Positions 8,745 through 15,264 of a stretch of 32,242 bases of DNA are shown here, in pieces. Every line of letters begins with the position of its first letter. Positions within the stretch are counted from its first letter, which is position 1. The notes beneath the pieces are model-generated. The model worked only from the letters and a program-made list of their open reading frames with translations. It had not been told where the DNA came from and made no database searches. Location of the stretch: positions 1 to 32,242 of IMG/VR virus record IMGVR_UViG_3300042549_007395, one strand, 5' to 3'. The position numbers and the translations under genes were made by a program. This DNA comes from a virus.

Positions 8745-9080
8745 GTGAGCAGAATTAAATCTTTCCTTGCCGCCATCGCCGCGCTGGCGGCCACGCTTGC
8801 TGCGCTGGATCTCACCGGGATCATTGCCCTGATGCCGCAGGAGGTGGCCAAGTGGGTGGTGATCGTGCCGAGTGCCGCGGCTGCCGTGGTCCACTTTGCC
8901 CAATCCTTGAGAGAGAACCTGGACAAGTATGGGTTGGCCATCGCCATCAGTGCGGCGCTCTTCCTTCCCTCCTGCGCGGGGCTGAGCTTCACGGTGAGCT
9001 CTCCATGGGGAGACGCCAGCAGCCAGGACGGTGGCCCGCTGAGCATCACCCCGCGGCCTATCATCATTCCGGCCAAGTAA
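8745..9080 (+). CDS. Holin-like membrane protein with an internal lipobox
   Basis: A 111 aa protein with three hydrophobic stretches: about 7-29 (FLAAIAALAATLAALDLTG), 34-54 (AKWVVIVPSAAAAVVHFAQ) and 64-76 (LAIAISAALFLPSC). The last one ends in LFLPSC, a good lipobox for lipid modification and cleavage before Cys. A Pro/Ser/Gly-rich tail follows, as in Rz1-type outer-membrane spanins. A start at GTG 8745 with GGGGGA just upstream fits. Directly ahead of the endolysin, the first two helices suggest a holin. The combination may be a holin fused to a lipoprotein. A separate Rz1-like start inside the gene (TTG just before LAIAIS) is possible but has no clear SD. Confidence 0.55.
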   Translation: MSRIKSFLAAIAALAATLAALDLTGIIALMPQEVAKWVVIVPSAAAAVVHFAQSLRENLDKYGLAIAISAALFLPSCAGLSFTVSSPWGDASSQDGGPLSITPRPIIIPAK

Positions 9081-9644
9081 ATGGACGCCGGGCAGATCAA
9101 GGAGATCCAACGCCGGATCGGCACGACCACGGATGGATTCTGGGGTCCCAAGTCGGAGGCCGCCGTGCGCGTTCACCTGCGCTCCCTGATGCCCAAGAAG
9201 AACCCGTGGCCCGCCACGGATCAGGCCAGTCTCACCGCCTTCTATGGGGAGCCCGGTGACGAGTCCCAGCTGGTCTTCGCGGATGTCTCCGGCCTCGGGC
9301 TGAAGTACGATGTCGTGCCCGTGCACCGCATCCGCTGCCACGCCAAGGTGGCGGATTCCCTGGTGCGCGTGCTGCGCGCTGTGAGCCAGGGCCCGGACCG
9401 CCACCTCCTCCAGCTTTATGCCGGCGTGTACAATAACCGCCTGATGCGCGGCGGCTCACTGCCCAGCCTGCACGCCCGCGGCGCCGCCATCGACATCGAC
9501 CCCGGCGCCAATGCCAACGCCACCCACTGGCCAAGCAAGGCGACCATGCCGCTGGCCGTCATGGAGTGCTTTGCCCGGGAGGGCTGGCTCTCCGCCGGCG
9601 CCATGTGGTCCCGTGATGCCATGCACTTTCAAGCCACCCTTTGA
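9081..9644 (+). CDS. Endolysin, M15 peptidase type
   Basis: Cleaves peptide cross-links of peptidoglycan at the end of infection. At the N-terminus, residues 1-35 (IKEIQRRIGTTTDGFWGPKSEAAV) look like a peptidoglycan-binding domain of the PG_binding_1 kind. The C-terminal 70 residues carry the zinc-ligand pattern of the M15/VanY family: SLHARGAAIDIDPG with His131 and Asp138, and MHFQ with His182. The 187 aa length is typical for a two-part phage endolysin. ATG 9081 follows the stop of the preceding gene without a gap (TAAATG). There is no signal peptide, so it needs the adjacent membrane protein for export. The family call is strong. Confidence 0.88.
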   Translation: MDAGQIKEIQRRIGTTTDGFWGPKSEAAVRVHLRSLMPKKNPWPATDQASLTAFYGEPGDESQLVFADVSGLGLKYDVVPVHRIRCHAKVADSLVRVLRAVSQGPDRHLLQLYAGVYNNRLMRGGSLPSLHARGAAIDIDPGANANATHWPSKATMPLAVMECFAREGWLSAGAMWSRDAMHFQATL

Positions 9645-9655
9645 ACCCTCCATTA

Positions 9656-9856
9656 ATGATCGAACTCCCCGTTGCATGGATCCTTGGGATCATCGGCACC
9701 CTCGGCACCGTCATCGCCGGGCTGGCCAGTCTGCTCTGGTCCGTGGTGAAGAACCGCATTGCCGCCCAGGATACCATCATCGCCGGGCTGAGATCAGACA
9801 TTGACCGCATGAGCAAAGGCTGCGGCGTGGAGGCCTGCCACTGGCGCCAGCGGTGA
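9656..9856 (+). CDS. Small membrane protein of the lysis cassette
   Basis: A 66 aa protein with one transmembrane helix (about 5-28) followed by a short charged helix and the cysteine-bearing end KGCGVEACHWRQR. Similar one-helix proteins with a GCG..EC.W ending occur in many phages near lysis genes. A spanin-like or holin-helper role is plausible, but the sequence does not decide. I chose ATG 9656 (MIELPVAW) over the upstream TTG 9641, which would overlap the endolysin. Confidence 0.6.
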   Translation: MIELPVAWILGIIGTLGTVIAGLASLLWSVVKNRIAAQDTIIAGLRSDIDRMSKGCGVEACHWRQR

Positions 9857-9862
9857 GAGGTT

Positions 9863-9887
9863 TTGACACTCCCGCGGAGGAGTGATG
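9863..9887 (+). promoter_or_regulatory. Leader repeat copy 3
   Basis: TTGACACTCCCGCGGAGGAGTG ends at ATG 9885; it is the closest match to copy 2, differing mainly in the GGAGGAG core. It lies in the short gap after the small membrane protein gene and sets the start of the scaffold candidate. Confidence 0.6.
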
Positions 9888-10424
9888 ATCAATAAAGCAT
9901 TCCCCTTTTTGTGCCGCCAAGTGGCTGAGAGTGATCTGGCCGATGCCGGCGGTGCCGCCGCTCCGGCTGCTGTGGCGGAAGCCACCGCCGCAGAAGAGGC
10001 GCCAGCTCCTGCCGCACCCGTCGCCAAGCTCTCCATCCTTGAGCGTGCGCACGCCGCCGTGGCTAACAAGCAGGACTTGCTGGCCGGCGCACGCGCCGCG
10101 GAAGAACGCGCCGCCGGCGCTGAGGTCGCCCTGGCTGCCACCGCCGCCGAGCTCGCCGAGCTGCGCGCCCGCCTCGATGTGCTGGAGACTGAGCGCGCCG
10201 AGCTGGACACCGTCCTCTCCGCCACCCGCGCAGAGGTGAGCACCGTGGAAGGCGCCGCCGCCACCCAAGTCGCCGCGCTCGGATTTGAGGCCGCCGCCCT
10301 GCCGCATGCGGAAGCCAAGGCCGAGAGCCTGGAGGAAGCCCTCGCCGAGCTCGCCGCCTGCACCGATCCGCAGGCCAAAGCCGTGATGGCCCGCAAGGTC
10401 CGCGCTCTGCGGTCCGCCCGCTGA
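9885..10424 (+). CDS. Coiled-coil protein, scaffold candidate
   Basis: A 179 aa protein of very low complexity: an Ala/Pro/Glu-rich N-terminal half followed by a long predicted helix (about 65-170) with heptad-like Leu/Ala spacing (LAELRARLDVLETERAEL). Ala makes up a large share. Immediately upstream of the major capsid gene, in a phage that has a separate S49 protease, this profile fits an internal scaffold that is degraded during maturation. A head-decoration or capsid-associated role is also possible. The start at ATG 9885 is supported by the leader repeat; a GTG three bases upstream is in frame. Confidence 0.55.
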   Translation: MINKAFPFLCRQVAESDLADAGGAAAPAAVAEATAAEEAPAPAAPVAKLSILERAHAAVANKQDLLAGARAAEERAAGAEVALAATAAELAELRARLDVLETERAELDTVLSATRAEVSTVEGAAATQVAALGFEAAALPHAEAKAESLEEALAELAACTDPQAKAVMARKVRALRSAR

Positions 10425-10427
10425 AAT

Positions 10428-10448
10428 TTGACACCGCACCGGAAGATA
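10428..10448 (+). promoter_or_regulatory. Leader repeat copy 4, displaced from the capsid start
   Basis: TTGACACCGCACCGGAAGATA matches the leader family, including the SD-like GGAAGA. However, the start codon position is ATA instead of ATG, and the capsid start lies 33 bases further on, in another frame, behind an A-rich leader. This looks like a leader that was disconnected from its start codon. Confidence 0.5.
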
Positions 10449-10480
10449 CCGCCGCCCAAAAAATTCAAAGTTAAAAACTT

Positions 10481-11431
10481 ATGCCGACCCTGACCACCAC
10501 CGAAATCCTCACGCTGACTCTGGACTCGTTCAAGCAGCGCGTTCCTGAGCTCGCGATGCTGACGCTGGACTCCAGCGCCAGCCAGATGAAGCTGGGCCAG
10601 AGCGCCATTGCTCACATCCGCAGCGTCCCGACCGTGGGCGATTATGACGAGGATGCCGGCGGCTACTTCAACGATTCCGTGGAAGGCCGCAGCCTCCTCA
10701 CGGACGTGGAAGTGACCATGGACGCGCACAAGCACGTCACCCTTTCGCTCTCCCACCTCAACGCTCTGGGAGACCAGAAGATCGACATGGAGACCGGAGA
10801 TGCCGCCTACGCCCTGGGCAAGCACATCGTGGACAGCGTGTTGGCCAAGGCCGCCGCTGCCGCCAACGTCACCCAGGTCACCACGGCCACCATCGCCAAC
10901 ACGGACAAGAGCGTCCTTGGCTCGGTGCGCAAGGCGATGAACCAGCGCGGCGCGCTGACCAACCTGCGCTATGGCTTGGTGAACTCGGACTTTGCGGAGG
11001 CCCTCTCGGAGGATCCACGCATCGAGTCCCGGGACTTCGCCGGCCGCCAGATCGAAGGGGACGCCCTCTTCGAACTCCTCGGCGTTTCCGGCTTCTCCCG
11101 CATCCGGGAGTATCCGGGCTTGCCAACCACCGGCAACCTCACCGCGCTCTTCTTTGATCCGCGCCTCATGGTGGTGAAGACCGCCCTGCCGAATGACTCC
11201 AGCGAGTTCGCCGCCCAGATGGGCATCCCGAACATCGCCAGCGTGGAGATCGTCCAGGACCCGGAAACGGGCCTTGCGCTCATGGGCATCAAGCACATGG
11301 AGCCGGGCACGCTGAAGGCGTTCATCACCCTCACCCTGCTCTTCGGCTCCAGCGTTGGCGCCCAAGGTGGCTCCGCCGGTGCCCGCACCGACTACGCCGG
11401 CCACCGCGTCCGCAGCGCCACCCCGGCCTAA
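10481..11431 (+). CDS. Major capsid protein
   Basis: Expected to form the icosahedral shell. The 316 aa protein has the features of HK97-fold coat proteins related to the P22-like coat group: a helical N-terminus, a strand-rich section with DVEVTMDAHKHVTLSLS at about 76-92, a central helix (residues about 105-130) and a strand-rich C-terminal half. The most likely start, ATG 10481, follows an A/T-rich leader (AAAGTTAAAAACTT) and not a clear SD. The gene directly follows the scaffold candidate, the usual scaffold-capsid order. The capsid role is inferred from fold features, position and length. Confidence 0.85.
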   Translation: MPTLTTTEILTLTLDSFKQRVPELAMLTLDSSASQMKLGQSAIAHIRSVPTVGDYDEDAGGYFNDSVEGRSLLTDVEVTMDAHKHVTLSLSHLNALGDQKIDMETGDAAYALGKHIVDSVLAKAAAAANVTQVTTATIANTDKSVLGSVRKAMNQRGALTNLRYGLVNSDFAEALSEDPRIESRDFAGRQIEGDALFELLGVSGFSRIREYPGLPTTGNLTALFFDPRLMVVKTALPNDSSEFAAQMGIPNIASVEIVQDPETGLALMGIKHMEPGTLKAFITLTLLFGSSVGAQGGSAGARTDYAGHRVRSATPA

Positions 11432-11472
11432 CCTCCGTGCCCCGCGCAGAAAACTCCACCCGTTAAGCCACC

Positions 11473-11787
11473 ATGTTCCTAGTCATCGGATTCAGCGAGA
11501 TCAAGAAAGGCGCGCCGGTTTGCCTCTATGCAGGCAACGACGCAGAAGCCGCTACCGCGGTTTACGATTCCCCAGGAGCAGGCGTGGCACGGGTGGAGTT
11601 TTTCCGCCACCCCGGGCCGACTCGCCGCCGATTCATCGAGGCATCCGCCCCGGTGGTCGCGGCGCCGGCCGCCCCGCCGGAAGCACCCGCGGAAGTGGAA
11701 GTGGAAGTGGAAGTGGATGCGGAGGCCCCGGCCGCCGTGGACGCGGAAGCTCCGCAGGAAGCCGCCCGCCCGCGGCGCTCCCGCTGA
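11473..11787 (+). CDS. Small protein with Glu/Val repeat, unknown
   Basis: A 104 aa protein between the capsid gene and a strong terminator. Residues 1-55 are ordered-looking (IGFSEIKKGAPVCLYAG, VARVEFFRHPGP), while the second half is Ala/Pro/Glu-rich with EVEVEVEV at about 74-81 and ends in RPRRSR. The repeat is coded by four perfect GGAAGT hexamers at 11691-11714, which can change in number by slippage. Its place after the coat gene would suit a head decoration or head-completion protein, but this is not proven by any motif. Confidence 0.5.
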   Translation: MFLVIGFSEIKKGAPVCLYAGNDAEAATAVYDSPGAGVARVEFFRHPGPTRRRFIEASAPVVAAPAAPPEAPAEVEVEVEVDAEAPAAVDAEAPQEAARPRRSR

Positions 11788-11813
11788 ATTGATTTCTTGT
11801 TGTGTATTGGGAA

Positions 11814-11846
11814 GGCCGGCCGCGCGAAAGCGTGGCCGGTCTTTTT
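11814..11846 (+). terminator. Rho-independent terminator after the capsid block
   Basis: A 12-bp stem, GGCCGGCCGCGC (11814-11825) with GCGTGGCCGGTC (11830-11841), closes a GAAA tetraloop and is followed by TTTTT at 11842-11846. It includes two G-U pairs. It would separate the abundant capsid transcript from the tail-completion genes. Confidence 0.85.
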
Positions 11847-11861
11847 GTTTACCCTCCTGCT

Positions 11862-11888
11862 GATTTTAGACACCCGCCCCCAAGCATG
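11862..11888 (+). promoter_or_regulatory. Leader repeat copy 5 (TTTTAGACAC type)
   Basis: GATTTTAGACACCCGCC is identical over 17 bases to the start of copy 6 at 13009-13025, then runs into CAAGC-ATG. It lies just past the terminator, so it is the only transcription- or translation-signal-like sequence available at this gap. Confidence 0.6.
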
Positions 11889-12197
11889 GACGCGGATGAT
11901 TTAGCAGCATTTGACGAGCGTGCCTCCGCCGTGGGAGAGGCTCTCTGGCCCGCCACGGTGGTGATCGGCGGCAGCCAGTATGCTGCCAGCGCCACGGAGC
12001 CCCGCCAGCGGGACATCCTCACGGATGGCGGTGAGGAGGTGCAGGGAGAAGAGTGGGTGGTGCGTGTCCGCAAGTCCCAGCTCCCGGTCCGCCCCCCGCG
12101 GAACATCGCCCTGCTGGGGCTGGAGCGGCGATGGATCATCCGGGAAGTTTCCGGGACTCTGGGCGCCTGCTGGATTCTCCGCTGTGAGCACTACTGA
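11886..12197 (+). CDS. Head completion / connector protein candidate
   Basis: A 103 aa protein with a helical N-terminus followed by beta-rich segments (PATVVIGGSQYAAS, EEWVVRVRKSQLPV, RRWIIREVS). The strand-rich second half and the position after the capsid and before the tail-completion genes match the small connector or stopper proteins such as lambda gpFII. No family motif is visible. Start at ATG 11886, directly behind the leader repeat; a longer in-frame reading upstream would run through the terminator and is rejected. Confidence 0.5.
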   Translation: MDADDLAAFDERASAVGEALWPATVVIGGSQYAASATEPRQRDILTDGGEEVQGEEWVVRVRKSQLPVRPPRNIALLGLERRWIIREVSGTLGACWILRCEHY

Positions 12198-12203
12198 GCC
12201 GCC

Positions 12204-13007
12204 ATGAGAATCACCTGCAGCATGGATGGCATGGAGCGCCACCGGGAGCGCATGAAGCAAATGGCCGCGGATGCCCCGAAGGGGATGGTGGCCGCCCTGG
12301 CGGAGGAGGCCCGCGCCATCTGCATCGAGTACGGCCGCGCCAGCTGGCCGCGCGGCCTCGGGGAAGAGATCGGCCAGAAGCAGCTCAAGAAGATTGCCGG
12401 GAAGGTCCGCAAGGTTTTCGCCTCCCGTGCCAAGCCCTGGCAGATCTACCTGATGCTGCGCGCCGTGAATCTGGATTACGCCTTCAGCTACTGGCGCTTT
12501 AAGCTGAAGGGAGACCCCCGGGGAATGGCCGGCGTGCTGCGCAAGGCGGGCCTCCCCACCGGAGTGTCCGCCTCCGTCTACCAAGCCGTGCGCCGCGCTG
12601 GGGCGCTCTCGGCACCCCGCAGCCTGGGCACGGAAGGGGAGATCCTTAAATTCATCCGCGCGGAGCAAAGCCGCGTGGGCCTCGCCAAAGCCGGATTTTA
12701 TCTGGCAGGCCGCGCCCTGGGCGGACGCCTCCGCGTTTCCATGCGGGATCTGGCCGGGAAGCGCAAAAGTTTGGAGGTGTTCCCCAGCTATGTGCGCAAG
12801 CTCGCCACCCGCAATGGCTCGGCCGGCGGCGCCCGCGTGGCCCAGGACAAGGACCGGGTGAGCATCACGATTTTCAGCCGCGTGAGCTATGGCCCGCGCG
12901 CGCTTCCTGCCGAGGACTACTCCGCCGCCACCGCGGAAGGCCGCGCCCGCTATCGCAGGAACGTGGAGGCCACCCTCAAGCGCACCCGCCAGCGCATCTA
13001 TCGCTGA
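12204..13007 (+). CDS. Tail completion protein candidate (gpZ/gp10-like position)
   Basis: A 267 aa, highly basic protein with many Arg and Lys residues, mainly helical. Stretches include IGQKQLKKIAGKVRKVF and a C-terminal RARYRRNVEATLKRTRQRIYR that would sit well against DNA or the connector. It lies between the connector candidate and the tail-terminator candidate, the place of the lambda Z/U pair or HK97 gp10. I do not recognise its sequence. ATG 12204 is 6 bases behind the previous stop. Confidence 0.45.
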   Translation: MRITCSMDGMERHRERMKQMAADAPKGMVAALAEEARAICIEYGRASWPRGLGEEIGQKQLKKIAGKVRKVFASRAKPWQIYLMLRAVNLDYAFSYWRFKLKGDPRGMAGVLRKAGLPTGVSASVYQAVRRAGALSAPRSLGTEGEILKFIRAEQSRVGLAKAGFYLAGRALGGRLRVSMRDLAGKRKSLEVFPSYVRKLATRNGSAGGARVAQDKDRVSITIFSRVSYGPRALPAEDYSAATAEGRARYRRNVEATLKRTRQRIYR

Positions 13008-13008
13008 G

Positions 13009-13035
13009 GATTTTAGACACCCGCCGGAAAGCATG
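13009..13035 (+). promoter_or_regulatory. Leader repeat copy 6 (TTTTAGACAC type)
   Basis: GATTTTAGACACCCGCCGGAAAGC-ATG. Seventeen bases are identical to copy 5. It directly follows the stop of the tail completion candidate. Confidence 0.6.
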
Positions 13036-13449
13036 AATGCGCCGTTGGATTTTTGCGAGGCCGTGCGGGCCCACCTCCTGCTCAACCGTCCCGCGCAGTG
13101 GGAAGAGACCATGGAGATCCGCGCCATGCAGGATGCCGCCCCGGTGGAGCGCCCCTTCGTGGTATGCACCGCTCTGGAGAATGACGGCCCGCACCCGCGC
13201 GTGCGCCTCATGGAGGTGGAGATCCAGCTCCACGCTCGGGAGATGGCGGACGAGGCCCTGCCGGATGCCGCCCCGTTTCTGGATGCCGTCGCCGCCGTCT
13301 GGCCGGACCCCGCATTTTCCGCCGCCCTGGAGCTCATGGGATACAAGCTGATTAAAATCCTCCCAAGGCCCGCAGGTTGGGAGCGGGATGGAGCCTCCCG
13401 GGCGCTCAACGTGACCTCCGCGTGGCGCGTCCACCTCCGGGAAATTTGA
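13033..13449 (+). CDS. Tail terminator candidate (gpU-like position)
   Basis: A 138 aa protein, close in size to lambda gpU (131 aa), which caps the tail tube and joins it to the head. The N-terminus is a helix (FCEAVRAHLLLN), followed by strands and helices in the order seen in small tail terminators, ending in NVTSAWRVHLREI. The location between the basic tail completion protein and the tail tube candidate supports the call. Start at ATG 13033 is supported by the leader repeat; an upstream in-frame reading would overlap the preceding gene. Confidence 0.5.
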   Translation: MNAPLDFCEAVRAHLLLNRPAQWEETMEIRAMQDAAPVERPFVVCTALENDGPHPRVRLMEVEIQLHAREMADEALPDAAPFLDAVAAVWPDPAFSAALELMGYKLIKILPRPAGWERDGASRALNVTSAWRVHLREI

Positions 13450-13467
13450 CACCCCCGGGAAAGCATG
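13446..13467 (+). promoter_or_regulatory. Leader repeat copy 7
   Basis: TTGACACCCCCGGGAAAGC-ATG, overlapping the last codons of the tail terminator candidate. TTG to ATG is 19 bases, the shortest spacing of the family. Confidence 0.6.
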
Positions 13468-13869
13468 CCTGCCGTCGATGCAATTTTAAGACATGGTGCC
13501 CTCCCTGAAGCGTCCGAGATGGTCGACGAGCCCGATATCCTCGTGCAGTCGCTCACCATCACCCCGGCCCGGGAGAAGAAGTTGTTCAAGGGACCTAACA
13601 AGGCCACCCAGGGAATTCAGCTGACCGACCCCACGATCTCCTTTGCGTTCAAGGGGATCATCTCCACCGCCGCCGGACTGGCGGACCAGCACCCCGGCAC
13701 CGTCATCGCGGAGCTCGCCAACTTTGCGGACACCATCCACGGATTCGATCCCGGAGATGGCATCATTCTCTACGAGGACCCCAGCCGTGAGTACGGCCTG
13801 GATGATCCCGCCATGGTCAGCTTCACGGCTACCCAGTATCCCTTCGTGGAAGCTGCGCCCGCCCCATAA
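13465..13869 (+). CDS. Tail tube protein candidate
   Basis: A 134 aa protein, beta-rich (LVQSLTITPAREKKLF, TISFAFKGIIS, GIILYEDPS), compact and with a short Ala/Pro-rich end. It lies between the tail terminator candidate and the tail chaperone and tape measure genes, and it is followed by the strongest terminator of the region, as expected for an abundant tube protein. It is shorter than the lambda gpV (246 aa). No sequence motif is decisive. Start at ATG 13465 with GGGAAAGC upstream. Confidence 0.6.
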   Translation: MPAVDAILRHGALPEASEMVDEPDILVQSLTITPAREKKLFKGPNKATQGIQLTDPTISFAFKGIISTAAGLADQHPGTVIAELANFADTIHGFDPGDGIILYEDPSREYGLDDPAMVSFTATQYPFVEAAPAP

Positions 13870-13890
13870 CCGGCCGCGGTTTTTCATAGC

Positions 13891-13920
13891 CCCCCCGCGA
13901 TGATCTCGCGGGGGGTTTTT
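13891..13920 (+). terminator. Strong rho-independent terminator after the tail tube gene
   Basis: The 10-bp GC stem CCCCCCGCGA (13891-13900) with TCGCGGGGGG (13906-13915) has a TGATC loop and is followed directly by TTTTT at 13916-13920. It would reduce transcription into the chaperone and tape measure genes. Confidence 0.9.
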
Positions 13921-13924
13921 CTTT

Positions 13925-13942
13925 AGAGCGATTTACTCCATG
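13925..13942 (+). promoter_or_regulatory. GAGCGA-type leader 1
   Basis: AGAGCGATTTACTCC-ATG; no clear SD. One of four leaders with GAGCGAKTWA, also at 14724, 28495 and 29621. Confidence 0.35.
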
Positions 13943-14704
13943 AGTGCATTCATCAGCGCGTCCACCAAGGACACCCGCTTCGCCGCCGCCCTCGGCACCC
14001 TCGGCGTACCCGTGGAGGTCAAGGTATCGCTCGATGAGCGCACCGGCACCCGCGTCACCCGCTTCCACCTCGGCGTCTCCGCCGTGGATCGAAAAGACTG
14101 GCAGAGCAAGAAGCTCATGGCCGCATGGACCAGTGGCCGCCTGCTGGCCGAGATGCCCGCCCACCCGTTCTGCGTGTGCATGCTCGGATTCGCGAACCGC
14201 ATGGCGCTGCTGGACTGCGCCAACAAAGGCGCCCGCCTTGACCACGTCCGCATCCCCGGCACGGAGGTCTATGCCTACCGCCGCGGAGACACCGGCCTGC
14301 CCGGCCTGCCGGCTGCCGGGGCCGCCGCCCTCCGCACCGGGGACCTGAAGCTCGCCACCGCCCTGGCCACCGTGGGTCTGCCCGTGGTCGCCATCGATGG
14401 GGAGCCCGGGCGCCTGCGCTTCACCTTGCCGCGCTACGGCCCGGCCAGAGCGGATGGCCTGCCCCGTGTGGACGGCCTCGCCCTCATGGAAGCGTGGCGC
14501 AGGAACAAGGAGGAGATCCCCTGGGAGGATCCCTTCGCCCAGGTTTCCCGCGCCCTGCACAACCGGGAGCGCCTCCTCGATGTGATCCACCGGGAGGTGG
14601 AGCTCGTCATGATCCGCAAGCCGCGCAGCATGCGCAGCGCCGTGGTCCGCGCAGATGCCACCCCCGCCGCATGGGATGCCGTGAAGCGCCACTTCGACGC
14701 CTGA
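13940..14704 (+). CDS. Two-repeat tail-region protein, unknown
   Basis: A 254 aa protein that I do not recognise. It appears to be duplicated internally: DTRFAAALGTLGVPVEV near residues 10-26 resembles DLKLATALATVGLPVVAI near 135-152, each followed by a short strand and a helix. It may therefore consist of two similar domains, with a longer helical C-terminus (PWEDPFAQVSRALHNRERLLDV). It lies between the tail tube candidate and the tail chaperones, so a tail role is likely. Its start has no SD but a GAGCGA leader. Confidence 0.5.
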   Translation: MSAFISASTKDTRFAAALGTLGVPVEVKVSLDERTGTRVTRFHLGVSAVDRKDWQSKKLMAAWTSGRLLAEMPAHPFCVCMLGFANRMALLDCANKGARLDHVRIPGTEVYAYRRGDTGLPGLPAAGAAALRTGDLKLATALATVGLPVVAIDGEPGRLRFTLPRYGPARADGLPRVDGLALMEAWRRNKEEIPWEDPFAQVSRALHNRERLLDVIHREVELVMIRKPRSMRSAVVRADATPAAWDAVKRHFDA

Positions 14705-14723
14705 GCCCTCTGATTTTCCAAAC

Positions 14724-14739
14724 GAGCGATTAAACGATG
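14724..14739 (+). promoter_or_regulatory. GAGCGA-type leader 2
   Basis: GAGCGATTAAACG-ATG, 13 bases from GAGCGA to the start. A related TTTTCCAAAC precedes it at 14714-14723. Confidence 0.35.
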
Positions 14740-15264
14740 AGCGAAAAAAAAACCAAGAAGCCCGCCCCGGTGGTATACGATGACCAGCCGGAGGAGCAGA
14801 CCCGCAGCGCCCCCACCCGCAAAGCGCCTCCCGGCCCCGTCAATGACTTGGATGACCCAAAGGACGAGCGGGAGCGCCTCGCCGCATTCGATGGGGAGTT
14901 TTCATGGAAGGGCACGCGCCTCATTGCCCTGCCGATCAGCCGCAAGGCCACCTTCCTGCAGCACCGCGTGGCCATGGGTGCGCCCCCCCTGGAGCGCGTC
15001 CTCGCGGATGTGGACGCGTTCCTCCTCGATGCCCTGCGCATCATCTACCTCTGCGCCGTGGACCCCGCGGAATGGATCATTGACCGCGGCAATGCGCAGG
15101 CACTGCAGACCCGCATGGATGCCTGGGCGGACAAGCATGTCCTCCCCGGGGAGGAGGTCTCCGCCACCCTGCTCGGCTTCCAGCTGTACTCTGCAAGCCA
15201 CCGCAACCGCCACGACACCGCCCCATCCACCAGCGCGCCGCATGGCGATGATCTGGGAAACTAG
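14737..15264 (+). CDS. Tail assembly chaperone, gpG-like
   Basis: A 175 aa protein with a disordered, charged N-terminus (about 1-45) and a helical core (DAFLLDALRIIYLCAVDP, RMDAWADKHVL). The gene sits directly upstream of a second frame that continues after a slippery heptamer and directly before the tape measure, exactly like lambda G. G-type chaperones bind the tape measure before the tube polymerises. The stop TAG at 15262-15264 follows GGGAAAC immediately. Start at ATG 14737 has no clear SD. Confidence 0.8.
   Translation: MSEKKTKKPAPVVYDDQPEEQTRSAPTRKAPPGPVNDLDDPKDERERLAAFDGEFSWKGTRLIALPISRKATFLQHRVAMGAPPLERVLADVDAFLLDALRIIYLCAVDPAEWIIDRGNAQALQTRMDAWADKHVLPGEEVSATLLGFQLYSASHRNRHDTAPSTSAPHGDDLGN

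Noticed and set aside
11901-13607. Long minus-strand reading frame (568 codons), like others at 9794-11404 and 26510-27850
   Set aside because: They lie exactly opposite convincing plus-strand genes in GC-rich DNA, have low-complexity compositions, and lack SD or family motifs; they are shadows of codon bias.
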